In this document: piece after piece, positions 12,650-25,257 of the stretch | Numbering within the stretch: the stretch's first letter is position 1 | How the letters are laid out: each line of letters starts with the position of its first letter | NCBI GenBank assembly: GCA_009617715.1 | Contig: VTFK01000111.1 | Span: 806,001 to 870,000, forward strand | Reading direction: 5' to 3' | Source of the DNA: Plectrocnemia conspersa | Taxonomy: Eukaryota; Arthropoda; Insecta; Trichoptera; Polycentropodidae | DNA: 64,000 nucleotides | Position numbers and translations under genes: made by a program | Notes under the pieces: model-generated | The model's database searches: none | Told to the model about the DNA's origin: nothing | The model's input: only the letters and a program-made list of their open reading frames with translations

Positions 12650-13535
12650 ATTTATTATCGTTATATAATTTTTTTTAATAAGTAAAATTTCTTTATGTTT
12701 TAATAAGGCATTGAAACATATTTCGGTATATTTATATTGTTCTTTTGTGCTCCTTAATTATTTTTATTGTTAGCCTTGAATTTAATGAATGCGTTTTTAT
12801 GAGTATTTTATGTGAAATTAAAGATTTTTAATTTCAAAAATAATATTTTTGGTATTTAATTTTAATAAATAACGAGTCTATATCTTACATGGTTAACAAA
12901 TATTTAACATCGGTTAATTTTTACTCTTCTGTGCTTTCTTGTAATTTTTAATTTATGTGTTTAATTAATTAATTGCCTTTTTGGGTTTTTATTTAAAATT
13001 CTATTTTTTTCACTAGTAATGTAATGTTTTTGATAATGTAAGAAAATACAAGTAAAAGGAAAAAAAATATTTTAAATTAGTAACAAATATTTAATTATCA
13101 GTTATTGTAAATTACTCTTTTTTGCTTTCTTCCAATTTTATAATGTATGTAATAAATTAATTGAATGCTGTTTACAGGATTTTTAAATAAAATAAAATCA
13201 AAGAAAAATTTCAATAAAGTAAAGAAACCCTTTTTTTAATTCTAAGAAGTATAGATAACAAATATTTCCCTTTGGGTTAATTTATACTAACTACACTTTA
13301 GTGCTCTCTATATATTTTAAAATAAATGGTGTTTTATTGATTTTTAAATATTATTAAAGGTTTTCAATTATAAAAAGTAACGTTTTTGACATATTAAAAA
13401 AACACTTTATTATTACAAAAATAGTTTCATTTTTCATAAATTATTTTTTGCGTCTAAAATTATAGTTTTTTTATAGGTAACAAATATTTCACTATGGGTT
13501 GATCTTACCTCTCTTTTGTGCTAAGTATGATACTA
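12650..13535. repeat. Decayed tandem array, unit about 175-225 bp
   Basis: A landmark of 'taacaaatatt', then 'ggttaat', then 'act(c/t)tttgtgct(t/c)tc' recurs near 12893, 13080, 13255 and 13478, with a poorer copy near 12707. Spacings are about 186, 187, 175 and 223. It ends abruptly at the island starting near 13560. Confidence 0.65.
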
Positions 13536-13559
13536 GTGACTTAGAATTTCATTTAATTT

Positions 13560-14010
13560 ATTCTCAGACCACCAAGAATACCAAAATCAGTGATAACCAC
13601 CCCGTCATCTTCCTTCAAGAGTATCTCAGTGCTAATCCGACAACTTAACACCCAAATTCCGTCTCAACCCATTCCGACTGTGAATGAGTAAGTTTGTGTC
13701 TAGTCACGGGGCTTACAACCTAACCAGACGACGCGTGATGATCCACCTTTGTTCCACCTGAGGTCTGAGGAGCAACCGGTCTTTTGAGGCTCTCCACCGC
13801 CAGGTAAACGCCACTAATTGCTGTAAAAATCGCCCTACAATGGCCAATAACTTGGGTTATGCAATGAAAGGAGCCGACGGCCACAAAAACTGAAACTGGC
13901 GACCGCGAGTGAAAGTGATTTATTGACGTCAGAATCGAGTGGTGATCCTCAAACGTAGAAAAGACGCCTACGGAGCTTTTGTCTAACGGCATACAATTCC
14001 ACTTACCTGA
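13560..14010. other. GC-raised island, candidate non-coding element
   Basis: A sharp change occurs from the tandem array to mixed sequence. A full CRE palindrome 'tgacgtca' lies at 13924-13931. The minus frame 13720-13992 (90 codons) crosses it, but the peptide looks unlike any family I know and no splice sites frame it. A regulatory element is preferred; an unknown exon is the alternative. Confidence 0.4.
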
Positions 14011-15250
14011 CCATATATTACACGTAACGTGTTCACATAGAATTTGTATTCAAAGGTATTTTTTCTAGTCTTTAAAAAAAATTGCGTGGTTAGCAGGTGA
14101 CTTAATGCATAACGCGCTAAAGATTGAGAAGCTTCTGCCCATGAACAGGCGGTAGGCAGTACGCTTTTTTTATATAACGAACCGATTTTTCGTTGAATTT
14201 TTAATTTGTTTAAAGCGGTTCGAATCCCGTGACCGATTCGTGGCGCCAACCATCTCAGTCGAACCAAATTGGTTAATCAATCTGAAAGAGGATGCTTCGA
14301 TATTTAATTATTACCTAATATCCGTTGATAATTTATCATTTTTTTCTTCAACAAAATATCAAATATTTTGCGGAAATCCTACACAGCAATATTTTTGCAA
14401 CAAACCAATACTTCTAAAAATTTATTAATACGAAAAAATACACGTTGATATTATGATGTATTTTTATAATTGTTTATAATAATATATGATAGATTGAACA
14501 TTTTAACTTATTATGAGCTAAGTTCAAGACTATTATTATAATGATTTGTAATTATAAAAAAAATAAAAATTGTACATAATCGATTGTTATAATTATTTTT
14601 TTGATCAGAACGTACAAATTTATTTTTTGTAAAACATAGTCTTATGTATTATTTTTAGATTACATAGTTTGGTTATAAGAATTAAAATATTTTATTTAAA
14701 TACTTATAATATTTACATAATAAGAAAAAATGCTCTTTTTCGCTACAAAATATAAGCTAATCCCAAAACAAATGTCAAAAATTTAAAGAATTTTATAAAC
14801 CCTTTGAGTTGTGAGTTAATTTATAAACATTTGTTAGTTTGCTAGTATACACCTGGGAGTAAGTTAATTTTTCGTATATTTCCATAATTATTCTTCTTGT
14901 TATTGATTTTTTATTATTTAATATTGCATTTACAACAAATACTAATAAAAAAATCAGTGATTTTATTAGTTTTATTGCTTTAATTTATTTTACTACCAAT
15001 TTGTATTATTATGTTTTAATTATTTATTTTAACACTTTTCAATTATTAAATTTTGTTATTTTATATATTTATTATATATAATTCGGCTTTTGTGGATTAT
15101 TTTTATATCAATATTTTTTCCTAATTTATCTTGTACTCTTTAATTTATTGGTATTATTTTGTATATAAATCATTTTTAAAAAATATTATATTCTTCAGTT
15201 ATATATATAAATATATAATAATTATATTATATGTAAAAATATACTTATCT
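14011..15250. other. AT-rich spacer with a lone tRNA-type B box
   Basis: 'ggttcgaatccc' at 14217-14228 is a perfect Pol III B-box sequence on the plus strand, but no A box or cloverleaf can be built upstream. It is probably a SINE remnant. The rest is A/T-rich with no feature. Confidence 0.45.
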
Positions 15251-15305
15251 GGGGTACCTCAAAACAGTGAAATATCGTCCGCCGTACATGTACGGTGATA
15301 CTCCT
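15251..15305 (+). repeat. Interspersed repeat with an ACATGT palindrome
   Basis: Contains the 14-bp palindrome 'ccgtacatgtacgg' at 15282-15295. The reverse complement of 39247-39302 aligns along the whole segment ('ggg.tacct..aaacagt.aaa.atcg.cc..c.tacatgtacgg'). It lies beside the mariner relic at 15.4 kb and might belong to it. Confidence 0.6.
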
Positions 15306-15389
15306 GAAAAGGTCAAAGCAAAAAATGATTTTTAAATGTTTATTTTTATTTAAATGCAGCAAAATATAATTTTCCTTTAAATATATATC

Positions 15390-15990
15390 TTTCTCCCACC
15401 CTTAGTCATCGACTGCATTTTATTATTCTTTCTATGAAGAAAGTATTGCATCGATCGTAATAAATGTTGATCGAAAAGAGCAAGGTCTAGAGAATAAAGT
15501 GGATGACACAAAATCTTCCCGCCAAGATTCTTGATTTTATCGAAAGGCAATTTGCCACTAAATTGTCATGTAGAACTATTCTATTTTTGTTGTCAAGTGC
15601 TAATCACAATATAAGGTTGCTATTATTGTTAAGCTAAGTAAGAATTTCATAACGCACAATTCAACAACATTTTTTCTCTGAGCCTGGGCTTCGAAGTAGG
15701 TTTTACTACTTAATTTTTAGATAACCACTTACTTATATAATTGTCATACAACGCTCATTTCTTATCTTCGGTTACCAAATGAACAAAAAAGGCAACCATT
15801 CTATACGTATATGTACTATTAAATGGGACTGGTTCAATTTCCCAGCCAGTTGATAAATAATTTGAGTAGGATTTCCTTCCATTTCTGTAGACAGGACATC
15901 ATCGCCTATCACTTATGGTCTCCATAATTTCTCGTTCAAATTTTTTTAAACCATCTTTGTTATTCACGGATGTATAATAAATCACAAACC
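15390..15990 (-). pseudogene. Mariner-type transposase relic (SPDLAPSDYHLF class)
   Basis: Minus-strand translation gives 'VTEDKK.ALYDN' (about 15745-15776), 'KWLSKN', 'LHDN' at 15557-15574 and 'YSLDLALFDQHLLRSMQYFL' (about 15431-15490). These correspond to the VTGDEKWILYDN, HDN and YSPDLAPSDYHLFRSM landmarks of Tc1/mariner transposases, including two catalytic aspartates. Stops and frameshifts interrupt it and several consensus prolines are lost. It belongs to a different lineage from the KKARQ-type relics in this window. Confidence 0.75.
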
Positions 15991-16257
15991 ACTTCACAAG
16001 TGTTTTTAATGGCCGTTGATGCCGATTTTTTTTTTGAATTTATATAACATACAATTTTTTTAAAAAATTGTAAAACCATCGTAAATTTTAGGGCCCATTT
16101 TTTTAAATATCGAAATGTGCACTAATACAGATATAACAAAAGGTATACTACCGGCCAAAAAATGACCTTATTTTAAAACTAAAGTTTAAAAAATACTACA
16201 TTTATTTTGGGATTATCTAAGTGCGATTTATCAGGGAATTGTTTTAAAACATACATA

Positions 16258-16655
16258 CGTGCATTTCAAATGATTCCTAGGTTTCATAAAATGAATTATT
16301 TGTGCATTTCAATAATAAAAAATGTGCATTTCAATAATAAAAAATGAGCATTAAATAAATATATCTATGTTCAATACAAATATTGTGCATTAAAATTATA
16401 AAAAATGAGCATTAGTACTATTGAAAATAGATGTCACTAAAACAGTTGCTAAACTTCCATTTGTTCTTCGAACTCAAACCTAACCAAATAAAAGTGAATA
16501 ATTTTAAAAAAAAATTAAATTTTTAATGCATATTTTTTATTATTTTAATACAAATAAAATATTTTTTTATTGAACATGGATATATTAATTTAATACTTAT
16601 ATCGTTTAATGAAACAAAGTATTTATTTAAATGCACATTTATATTATTCCATATT
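16258..16655. mobile_element. Foldback element enclosing a TTAGG-type repeat
   Basis: The left arm (about 16301-16415) contains two perfect 22-bp tandem units ('tgtgcatttcaataataaaa'+2) at 16301-16344, followed by 'gcattaaataaatatatcta'. The right arm (about 16524-16655) carries the inverse of the same blocks in inverse order, somewhat diverged. The 108-bp loop holds the TTAGG-type arm at 16444-16486 and an 'agatgtcact' motif. No coding is seen. Confidence 0.6.
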
Positions 16656-17724
16656 TTTTTTTATTACAGTGTTGTACATAATTAATTGCCATTTTTTAAT
16701 ATAATGTATAGATTTTTTATACTGTAGAACGTCATTTATTGTATTATTTTGCAAAAAAATATTTATAACATAGTTTTGCAAAAATTAAATTTATTTTATT
16801 TAAATGCATAAAAAAGCATTTGCTATAAAATATAATAGAAATAAGTAGTTTTTTTATAAATCACTACAAAATATATAGCTGCCCTATATTTTTTTTTAAT
16901 ATTGTTCATTATGGACTGCTACTTAAAATGTTGCATTATTGATTTAATTACTTTATTTGAAAGCCTATAAAACATTTTATTTGCATTAAAAATGTTAACA
17001 TTAGTTTCATATTTACTGGAAAAGATAACATTTACAAACAAATCTTTGAAATCCCTTTTGAATTTATGTTTAAATTCTATCCAACAAAAATTACTTCGCT
17101 TCACTTGGAATTCAGACATATAATAACATCAAAATTAAACTTTAAAATACTCGAATTACAATATAGTAAAAATACTCTTACTCTATATTCTATATTCATA
17201 TAATTTCAAATCAAACTATAGATGCGATGATTTTGTACAATAATGCAAATCCTAAAAAAATGTTCTTTAAAAATCCTTTTCAAACATCCTTCTTTAATAT
17301 TTTATTGCTCTTATGCTGGCTATAAAAAAGCAAAGGAAAACTTTATACGTGAGAGTTTTTATTGTACAATTTTTTAACACGAGTTTCTCTAAAATTATGT
17401 ATTTTTGAAAAGTTACACAATCCCATATCACGAATCGGACCATTATATTATTATATCCATATATTTCGATTCGAATTATACTATACATGCGATGGTCTAT
17501 ACACGTATACCTATATATATGTATACCTAAACTTTCTATGAGTTTCCAGCGAACGTTGCATGTCGTTGCGCCATTTCATTTCTTGACACGAACTTACGAA
17601 ACTAACTCAATCACTCGGCTAGAAAGTACACACACAATATCAAAAATTGCAATTATTAATCCCCGGCTTTTAGTTATTATTGTTTTTTTGTAAAAAAAAT
17701 AGTAATAACTCTTATTAATTCCAT
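16656..17724. other. AT-rich spacer
   Basis: No convincing feature. The minus frames at 16919-17119 and 17294-17488 are Lys/Ile/Phe-rich and typical of chance frames in A/T DNA. Confidence 0.55.
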
Positions 17725-17970
17725 ACCGAAGCCATTCGTCAAAAGGCCAGAGTCGCGTGATTTATATGGGAAGTAATAGAAAAAAAGGAACATAAATTAG
17801 CAAATTAGTCCACTTTCCGCGCACCGAATTAGATTTGTGGCCTCAAGGGCCGATGTTGGGACTGAAACCAATCAGACCCCAAATTTATGGCCATTTTTCA
17901 TAAATAAATCAATGCCGGCCGACACAGGTCGGTAGTGATTCATAGTCGGTTTGATGGATTTTTTTGGGGC
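17725..17970. other. GC-raised island, candidate non-coding element
   Basis: A mixed-composition patch with CG dinucleotides and a 'ggccgacacaggtcgg' near-palindrome at about 17919-17934. Frames are short. Confidence 0.4.
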
Positions 17971-19900
17971 GTCTACAAATTTGTGGACTTTGCAGCAAAA
18001 AATAATTTAGACCGCAAAAAATAATTTAATTGGATACGTACCTTTAATGAAAAAAAAGTGTATATTTGTATTTATAACAACAAGATTTTTGTTATAAAAT
18101 TAGGATAAGGTATAGAATTTTCTGAAACTGTAATAAAAACCTAAATTGGTATATATGCAAAATTATTTTTACTTAGAACGTATTGTTTTTTTTATTGATT
18201 TTTATTTATTGTTATAGGTATCTCATATTAAATAATATTTAATAACAGAGCAAATTTTTGCCACAAAAATAAAATAGTTTTATATGAAAATATTTATTAG
18301 ATTTTGATGATGGAAATTTTAAGCAAAATTTATATTTTTACCAATATAGTAAAAATCTTTATTACTTGATTGTTTATAATAGATACATAGTATAGAATAA
18401 TTACTTTATTTTAAGCTATTGTTGTGCTTGTAACATTATTTTTACCATTTTAATCATAAAGATAAGATATATTTCCTTATATTAAAACAATATGCTGCAT
18501 CAATTTGTCGTTAGTTTTTGTTCATGGATAATTTTTATTAGTTAAAAAATGATATTTTAATTTTTTTAGTAAAAATTGCTTTAGAAAAACCTTGTTTTGA
18601 TTAAATATTATGAATATTAAACACATTTGAAATATTTGTATTATTTTGAATGTCTAATCAACTTTCTAATCTTTGTGGCATATTTATTATAAAAAAATTA
18701 AAAAGCTATAATTAACAAAATATGATATAAACACATTCAAAGGTTATATTTTTGTTGTAATAATTATCTTATATTATAAAAGTACAATACTTTTTTTACT
18801 TTTTCATTCATGAATATATTGTATTACAATTTTTATATTAATGAAATTTTTTTTTAATTAAAAAATCATATTCTCCACAAAATAGTAGATATTCTATATA
18901 CTGTTGAATAATTTGAATATTTAGCAAATTTTAAATAGACTTGTTATAGTACATAACAATCAAACTTTCTTATCTTTGTGACAAAAAATGTTACAAAAAA
19001 ACATATGTTAAAAAAAGTAATGTAAAGCAATAAATTTATTTATAGCAATTTTTTGTATGTTTTTGGCAAAAAAAAGTTAAAAGTTATAAAATTAAAATAA
19101 TGTATAAATTTACATTATATAATGTACTACTAATAAAAACATTTTGTTTACAAATATTTATAACCTTTATTGCGATTTTTATAACAAAAACTAAAATTTT
19201 AAGCTCAATTATTTTGCTCTAAATATTTTTATTGTTTCATAATTATTTATAAAAATGCAATTTGCTATGATTTTTAAGTATTTAAAGTATTTTGTTAAAC
19301 GATAAATTGTGTAGTAAAAAAGTCATTCAAATAGTATATAAGCATAAATATTTAAATTTTGATTATTAAATCTTTGTGGCAAATTATTCATATAATATTA
19401 AGAAGCTTATAAATCTAATAAAATTCAATAAAAAAAATAGATGTTACATAATGCATTACTAAGATAATGAAATCAATTATTTGAAAAAATATAATAGAAA
19501 TTTGTATTTCATTTTTTATAAATATTTTTAAATTTTTAATAAAATTTTTAAAATTTGAAACTGTACTTTAAATGACTTGAATGCATACTATAATAGTATT
19601 TTAATCATTATGCCTTTTGTGTATTTAACACAGCAGAAGTGTTTTAAAATAACGATAAATTCTACTGAAAATTAAGTAACTCTGCATTATAATAAAAATA
19701 CATAGCCACGCATAAATACTAAACTTTCTTATCTTTGTGGTAAAGATGGATTTAAAGTAAAATTTCGAAGACAAGTATTAATTCAATTTTGAAAAATATA
19801 TTAAAATATTCTACAGAAAATCAAATATTCATATCATATTTCAAAAGTGTCAAATACTAAATCAAACTATAAACTCTAATGTTGCATTAAAATGCCCTAA
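17971..19900. repeat. Decayed repeat region related to the 11.6-12.2 kb array
   Basis: 'atctttgtggcaaa' or close variants occur on the plus strand near 18670, 18973, 19372 and 19732. Inverse copies lie near 18258 and 18460. Some are followed by 'acataatgcattactaagat'-like blocks as in the 11.6-12.2 kb units. Spacing is irregular (about 300-400), so I call it a broken-up array. No coding is seen. Confidence 0.5.
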
Positions 19901-20129
19901 AAATGCCACTTTAATCCCACTATTCTGATAGCTTTGCTATGAAAATCTCACATCTCCAAATCAGGTAAATATATAATTTATAGATACACTACATAAAATA
20001 GATCTTACTATGATTTAATTTCATTGCATAAACCACAATGTTTACCACACTGTCATTCCATCATGATATTTAACTAAATACTAGTAACATTCAGTTACTT
20101 TTTTTTTCTCTACTCAAAAGCAAAGACAC
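19901..20129. other. AT-rich spacer
   Basis: No feature seen. Confidence 0.55.
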
Positions 20130-20530
20130 GTTCGATTTGCCTACGTCCATAAAATCGTCAGTCAAACCGTCTTAATCGATTGCCCCCTTTTGTTAGCACT
20201 TCTAAGGGTGAGTTCACGCAAAATATAAATCATGCGGAGACCTGTTAACCTGGTGAGCGGTTAACCGAAGCCGAGGATCATACATCAAGCTGTAAGCGCG
20301 GCCTTGTCGAGGGGTGAAGTGAGACCGAACCTCTCTAATACTCCGCTAATACTTACATTTTACGAGTTTACGAGACAAGGGATGCTGCTGCTGCCTTCTG
20401 CCCTTTGCCTCCACACCCCCTTCGTGCCACTTCCGCCCGACCCACCCTAGACAATCGTTTGCCTAACAAAGCGTAGGGTTTAAATCTAGCATACCACATA
20501 CGGCTAATTAAAACGTTAATATTGCCGAGT
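20130..20530. other. GC-raised island with a C-rich tract
   Basis: Mixed composition with an unusually pyrimidine-rich, C-rich segment at 20391-20450. No frame longer than about 60 codons spans it. Candidate conserved non-coding element. Confidence 0.45.
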
Positions 20531-21020
20531 TATGGGTGTTTGTTACTCGAGAAACATGTGTCTGTAGATATGAGATTGTATGAAATTTACACATTTAGTT
20601 AACTGATCTTAGTAGAATGGAAACCTTTTTAAATTAACTCTGAATGAGTACTTGAAAATGCGATATAGTACCAGGTAATCTTATTTATGAAAAGTGGCTC
20701 ATTTTCAGATCAAATACCTAAATTTACTGCTACTAATTTACATTCGTTGAATATTTCCTCTCATGTCTAATATTTTTTAAGCGTTCAACAAGCAATAAAG
20801 TCAACAATAATTTGCAAACAAATTTTATCATAAGCACTACCTAGAAAGTGGGTGCCTTTGAAGGCAATGTTCCGCTCCTTTTATTTATTGTATGTGTGAA
20901 AAAGTCTGAAGGAACTTATACCTGAAATACATCAGTATCTATTTTTTTAACCCTGACTCACCTCACTATAGTTGTGATGTACGATATAAATTTTTTTTTT
21001 AAAAAGTACCACCATCTAAT
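20531..21020. other. AT-rich spacer
   Basis: No feature seen. Confidence 0.55.
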
Positions 21021-21650
21021 TTAAACTAGAAGTGCAACCAAACACGTGCTCCATCGCAGGTCACTTGTGGAACATTTTCGAAAACCGCCGAGGGGAACAC
21101 ATGTAGCAAAGATAAACAATGATCCGACCGCATACCGAGTTTTCTCGGAGGTTTTCCCACCCGGAGTTATTTATGACTGGGTGGAGTCTCCTCAGCATAG
21201 GCGACCCCTGGAGACCTCTTACCGCAAACCACTTTGTCTCTCCTCCGAGGGTCAACGCAACACCTAGATTTGACACTGATCTACAGTTATTGCCGTTGGT
21301 CCTATGATGGATTTTTACATTTGAATAGGTATATATAAGGCACGTACCCTCTGACAATTAGTCTGTATGATTAATGCTCTTCACCTGTGTGTATGTGTGT
21401 GGGTATTAGTGATGTGTCGATAGATTAAGAGGTACGTTTAACCGAGGGGTCGTAATGAATCTTCATCTGGCACAACAATTCGCGTTCATCACTCCCCCAC
21501 GGGCTGATGGAGCATTTAATCTGGAAAATAAATGAACAGGTTTTGTCAAACTGCACGCCATACTAATAGTCTGGGAAAATGGCGTAGGAGATCGATACAT
21601 GAGGATTGAGGCAAAGCTTTGAAATGTTGATTTGTTCTAGAGGTAGATCT
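21020..21650. other. Two adjacent GC-raised islands
   Basis: Segments 21020-21320 and 21370-21650 are mixed composition. The first has a CACGTG E-box at about 21042 and open frames on both strands, including a 98-codon minus frame (21061-21357) whose peptide I cannot place. The second has a TG-rich run at about 21385-21402. Opposing open frames of similar length suggest GC-driven openness, not coding. Confidence 0.45.
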
Positions 21651-22070
21651 AATCCATGTGTTTTTTATTTTAAGCTAGTATTATAAACATTTATTAGTGA
21701 ACTCTTAGCTCTATATATATTAACGAGCTATAGATACAAGACTATACTATGCTATAGTAAATTTATAATTTAACTGTTACTGCTTTAAAAGTAAGTTGAC
21801 AACTATTTGATAATAAGTACCTAATCATTTTTTTTTATTTTTAATGAGAGTTCAAAGAAAATTTTTAATTTAGTATTAAATCATCTTCAACGCAAGTCAT
21901 TAAATATTTGCTATGTAGCTTTTTACAGTACCACATTTTGTGTTACGTTTTCTTAAAATTCAAAAACAATATTTATATATTATATATAATTATTTTAAAA
22001 ATGTAAAATTATTAAATCAGGAGGTTTAACTTGTATGCTGTTCTAAAAGATCTATCAAACTCAATTTGAT
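21651..22070. other. AT-rich spacer
   Basis: No feature seen. Confidence 0.55.
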
Positions 22071-22189
22071 AGTTGTGAAACGTCCATTTACTGTTCAAAC
22101 CCAAACCTAACATAAATTAATTGATGTAATTTCAAAAAAATCATTAGGTTAGGTCCGGGTTTGAACAGCATATGGGCGGTTTCGCAACT
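22071..22189. mobile_element. Palindromic MITE with TTAGG motif in its arms
   Basis: Arms start 'agttgtgaaacgtccattta' and, read inversely from 22189, 'agttgcgaaaccgcccatat'. They match over about 43 bp with roughly ten differences, and each contains 'ctgttcaaaccc.'. The inner edge of the right arm reads 'ttaggttaggt', two insect telomere-type units. The 119-bp element has no coding and no clear target duplication. Single-arm copies lie at 8445-8489 and 16444-16486. Confidence 0.7.
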
Positions 22190-22599
22190 GTTGCAATAAA
22201 ATTATATTTTTAATAGTATGAATATAATTTTAATTGTATGAATTGATTTATAATTTTACTTATAAATATCAGTAAACTTTATTTATTAATCTATTGAAAA
22301 TTATCTTTAATTTAAAATGACCAATAAATGCATTGCCTTTCGATGAAATATGCTAGCAATCATTTGTGCCTATAAATTGTCGCGGCGGTAAACTGTTAGT
22401 GATTAATTGCTGGCGGTGAAATGCGAGCGATAAATTTTCCGGACCCAATAAAGAAGCTGTTATAAAATTTCTAGAAATTTAATTCCAATTACAATATTTT
22501 AACACAAGCTTACTAATATTAGTAATGGTTTTTTGTTGTAATTCTATGTTGCCAAAAAATGCCAGCATCTCAGATGTTCCCTCTATCGATTTTCTCCCA
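22190..22599. other. AT-rich spacer
   Basis: A small GC-richer segment lies at about 22378-22445. Otherwise nothing is seen. Confidence 0.5.
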
Positions 22600-22880
22600 T
22601 TTTTTAAATTTAAGCCCAGTGGTTAGGCCGTGGCCAAACAGCTGATTGCAATAATGTCGTGAGCGTCATCCATTAAGGGCCCCCTCAGGGCTCCCCCTAG
22701 GGCCCATGACCGAACTATTAGTGCATTCCATCATTAGTCTTTTTGAGGAGGGTGCGCCCGCACTAGTAGCAATATACGGAGCGGTGCGCGTTCCACATAC
22801 AAAATTTCAATCATTTATTGTCTTAACGCTGAATTTATTCAGATGTAACGTCGTGTAAAATTAATAAAGCTCTACAGCTC
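22600..22880. other. GC-raised island, candidate non-coding element
   Basis: Contains a CAGCTG E-box near 22639 and paired 'agggccc' and 'tagggccc' blocks around 22677-22712. Homeodomain-type ATTA and TTAT sites lie within otherwise mixed sequence. No coding frame is seen. Confidence 0.45.
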
Positions 22881-23576
22881 CCCTAAATGATGTTATGAAG
22901 ATCTTCATTGAAAAATATGATCTTGAGATTAAATATTTGCGGAACTAATCTCTTAAATTTAACTTTATTTTCTTCCATCTTCTGACATGTTAATATTTAT
23001 TATTGAGCTTGCAACATTATAGTGAACACTATAGTCAAAGATTTAGTGATTCAAATTAATTTTTGTTTTTCATTATATAAAATTAATAATGTCATAAAAA
23101 AACTGACAATGACTGACGATGACTAACTTAACAATAATATTATGTTTAATTAAGTTACTTAATTGCACGTGGGAAAATTCGATTGCTTTGTAGATAGATA
23201 TTGTAGATTGCTTATTAAAAATACACTTTTTTCTAAAAATATTTAAAAAGAACTGTAATATTGTTGAAGTAAACCTCTTATATAATTGACAAATTTATCT
23301 ATTTCTTAGCTAAATGTATCACTTTTTTATTATATTTTTTTAGTCCATTTTTTAATTATATACAATTTAAACACATACTCCTTAAAAAAATTAAATGTAT
23401 TTTTTTGTGTTTATATTATAAACATTTTGAAGTGTCTGTTTGCTCTATATTTTAGTAACATTAAACTTGATGATGAAAGCTTAAAAGATAAAGAAAGTCA
23501 TTATAAAGTATATTTTTTGTCTTTATTTTGGTAAATCAGAATCAGTTTTAGTTTCTAATAACATAATCAGAACAAT
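22881..23576. other. AT-rich spacer
   Basis: No feature seen. Confidence 0.55.
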
Positions 23577-23735
23577 ACACAAAAGTTAGGGGCTAGTAAT
23601 AAAATTGTTGTGAACCATTGAAATAACTAGAAAAATTAAAAATGCTTGACAAATGAGTGCCACACAACCAAAACGACGTTACAAAAATATTCCTGTGAAA
23701 AAAAGATCCATTTCTCGATCGTATAAAAATATGTA
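23577..23735 (+). repeat. Interspersed repeat, first of three direct copies
   Basis: Shared blocks in order are 'cacaaaagttagg', 'aactagaaaaattaaaaatg' and 'cttgacaaatgagtgccaca', then 'gatccatttctcgatc'. The same order recurs at 24673-24850 and, truncated, at 25258-25355, all on the plus strand. I do not recognise the family; it may be the end region of a DNA transposon. Confidence 0.65.
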
Positions 23736-24672
23736 ACAAAAAGTTCTGTTTAATTCCAGAAAATTGTTATCTACTTTATTATTTGCAAGACATTTTAAAT
23801 AGCACTTGAATCATAATCTATCGTGGATGTTTCAATTTGTCTTATCGCTTAAGCTTCTTTAAAATCTGTTTATTATTTTGAAAGCAGTAGCTACAATATC
23901 TCAACCTTCTCCTGGTTTGTATTGTCTATGTTCTTTCCAATTTTAAGCGGTAAAATGTTTGTGTGTTCATTATTTGGCGCTTTTTATTATGAAAGATTTT
24001 GCTGAAAAAATATTTGGTTGCTTAGAAAAAAAATCGATTTTATATTTTTTATATAACTTTTATTTTTTCTTTCGAAATGTTATTTAACCCTGTTTTTGTT
24101 AATATCATTTTAAAGTACATTTTTGGTTTATATTATGTTAATATAGAAATTAGTTTTATCAAATTATATATTCAAAAAATTGTAGAAAAATAGGTATATT
24201 ATCTAGAATGATAAATATGTTAAGTATAAACACCCATTATGCAAAAATATTATGAATGCTTAATAAATTAGATAAAACAATGTTGCAAAAATAACAAAAT
24301 AGGCAATGGGAGTAGTTTTAAATAAAAATAGATTTACTAGTTGTAGAAGTATGATTGCTTTATTAAAATGGTTGGATATTCAAGAAATTAATTAAAAAGA
24401 TTAATGTTTTAGTATTTATATAAAAGTTAACTATTTTAATAGTATTTAATAAAAAATAGCAATAGACTATTTAAGGATAGTTAGATACGGCCAGGGGAAT
24501 AAATGAACGGAGGTGTGAATTTGTATAATAATATTCTAAGGACAATCTTGAACGAAATAAAAATACACCTTTGTGCATTAAGAAATATTTTTTTTATATA
24601 TATGTTTTGATTAAATTTGTTTAGTGTATAAACAATTAGCTATATTAGCTAAATTAATAAATTAAATAATCA
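23736..24672. other. AT-rich spacer
   Basis: A mildly mixed segment lies at about 23810-23990. No coding was recognised. Confidence 0.5.
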
Positions 24673-24850
24673 AAGCACAAAAGCTAGGCATCCCTAATTA
24701 AATTTTTCTGGATCATTAAAACAGCAACATCAAAAATGCTTGACAAATGGGTGCCGCACAACCATAACTCGTTTCGAAGATTATTATGCACTTCTTTTAT
24801 GCAACATGAACGATCCATTTTTCGATCATTCAATAATGTGCGACAATAAA
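24673..24850 (+). repeat. Interspersed repeat, second direct copy
   Basis: Contains 'gcacaaaagctaggc', 'atgcttgacaaatgggtgcc' and 'gatccatttttcgatc' in the same order as the copy at 23.6 kb, with more divergence between blocks. Confidence 0.65.
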
Positions 24851-25169
24851 TACAGACCTGATTCCAATTTAATATTAATTTTAAATAATGATTGAAAAAT
24901 ATTATAATGATAGGTTAATGAACTTTTTTTTTTTAAATATAAGGTTGCTCAAAAATTAAATTTCATATTTTTTATTTAAATAATATTTTTTTAATAAAAT
25001 TTTTTGATTATTATTTTTTACAAATTATTTTTTTAAAGCAAGCTAACGAATTATTTATAAATTATATTTTTTAATTATTAAAGCTTATTGTACTAGCATC
25101 ATTTATCAGTAAACCAAGTATTTAATATTTATTTTTAGAAAAATACTGATCCATGATGAGCACCATAAC

Positions 25170-25209
25170 AGGTGACTCACTAAAAAGTCATTGGCATTTA
25201 AAGGGTTAA
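25170..25209 (-). repeat. Solo end of the TTAA / AAAGGG family
   Basis: Ends 'ggcatttaaagggttaa', matching the right ends of the elements at 55.9-58.5 kb including the TTAA. No opposite end is visible within a few hundred bases. Confidence 0.4.
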
Positions 25210-25257
25210 AATACATTTATCGGTGTAACTTAACTGAACGCGTTAGATGAATCAGAA

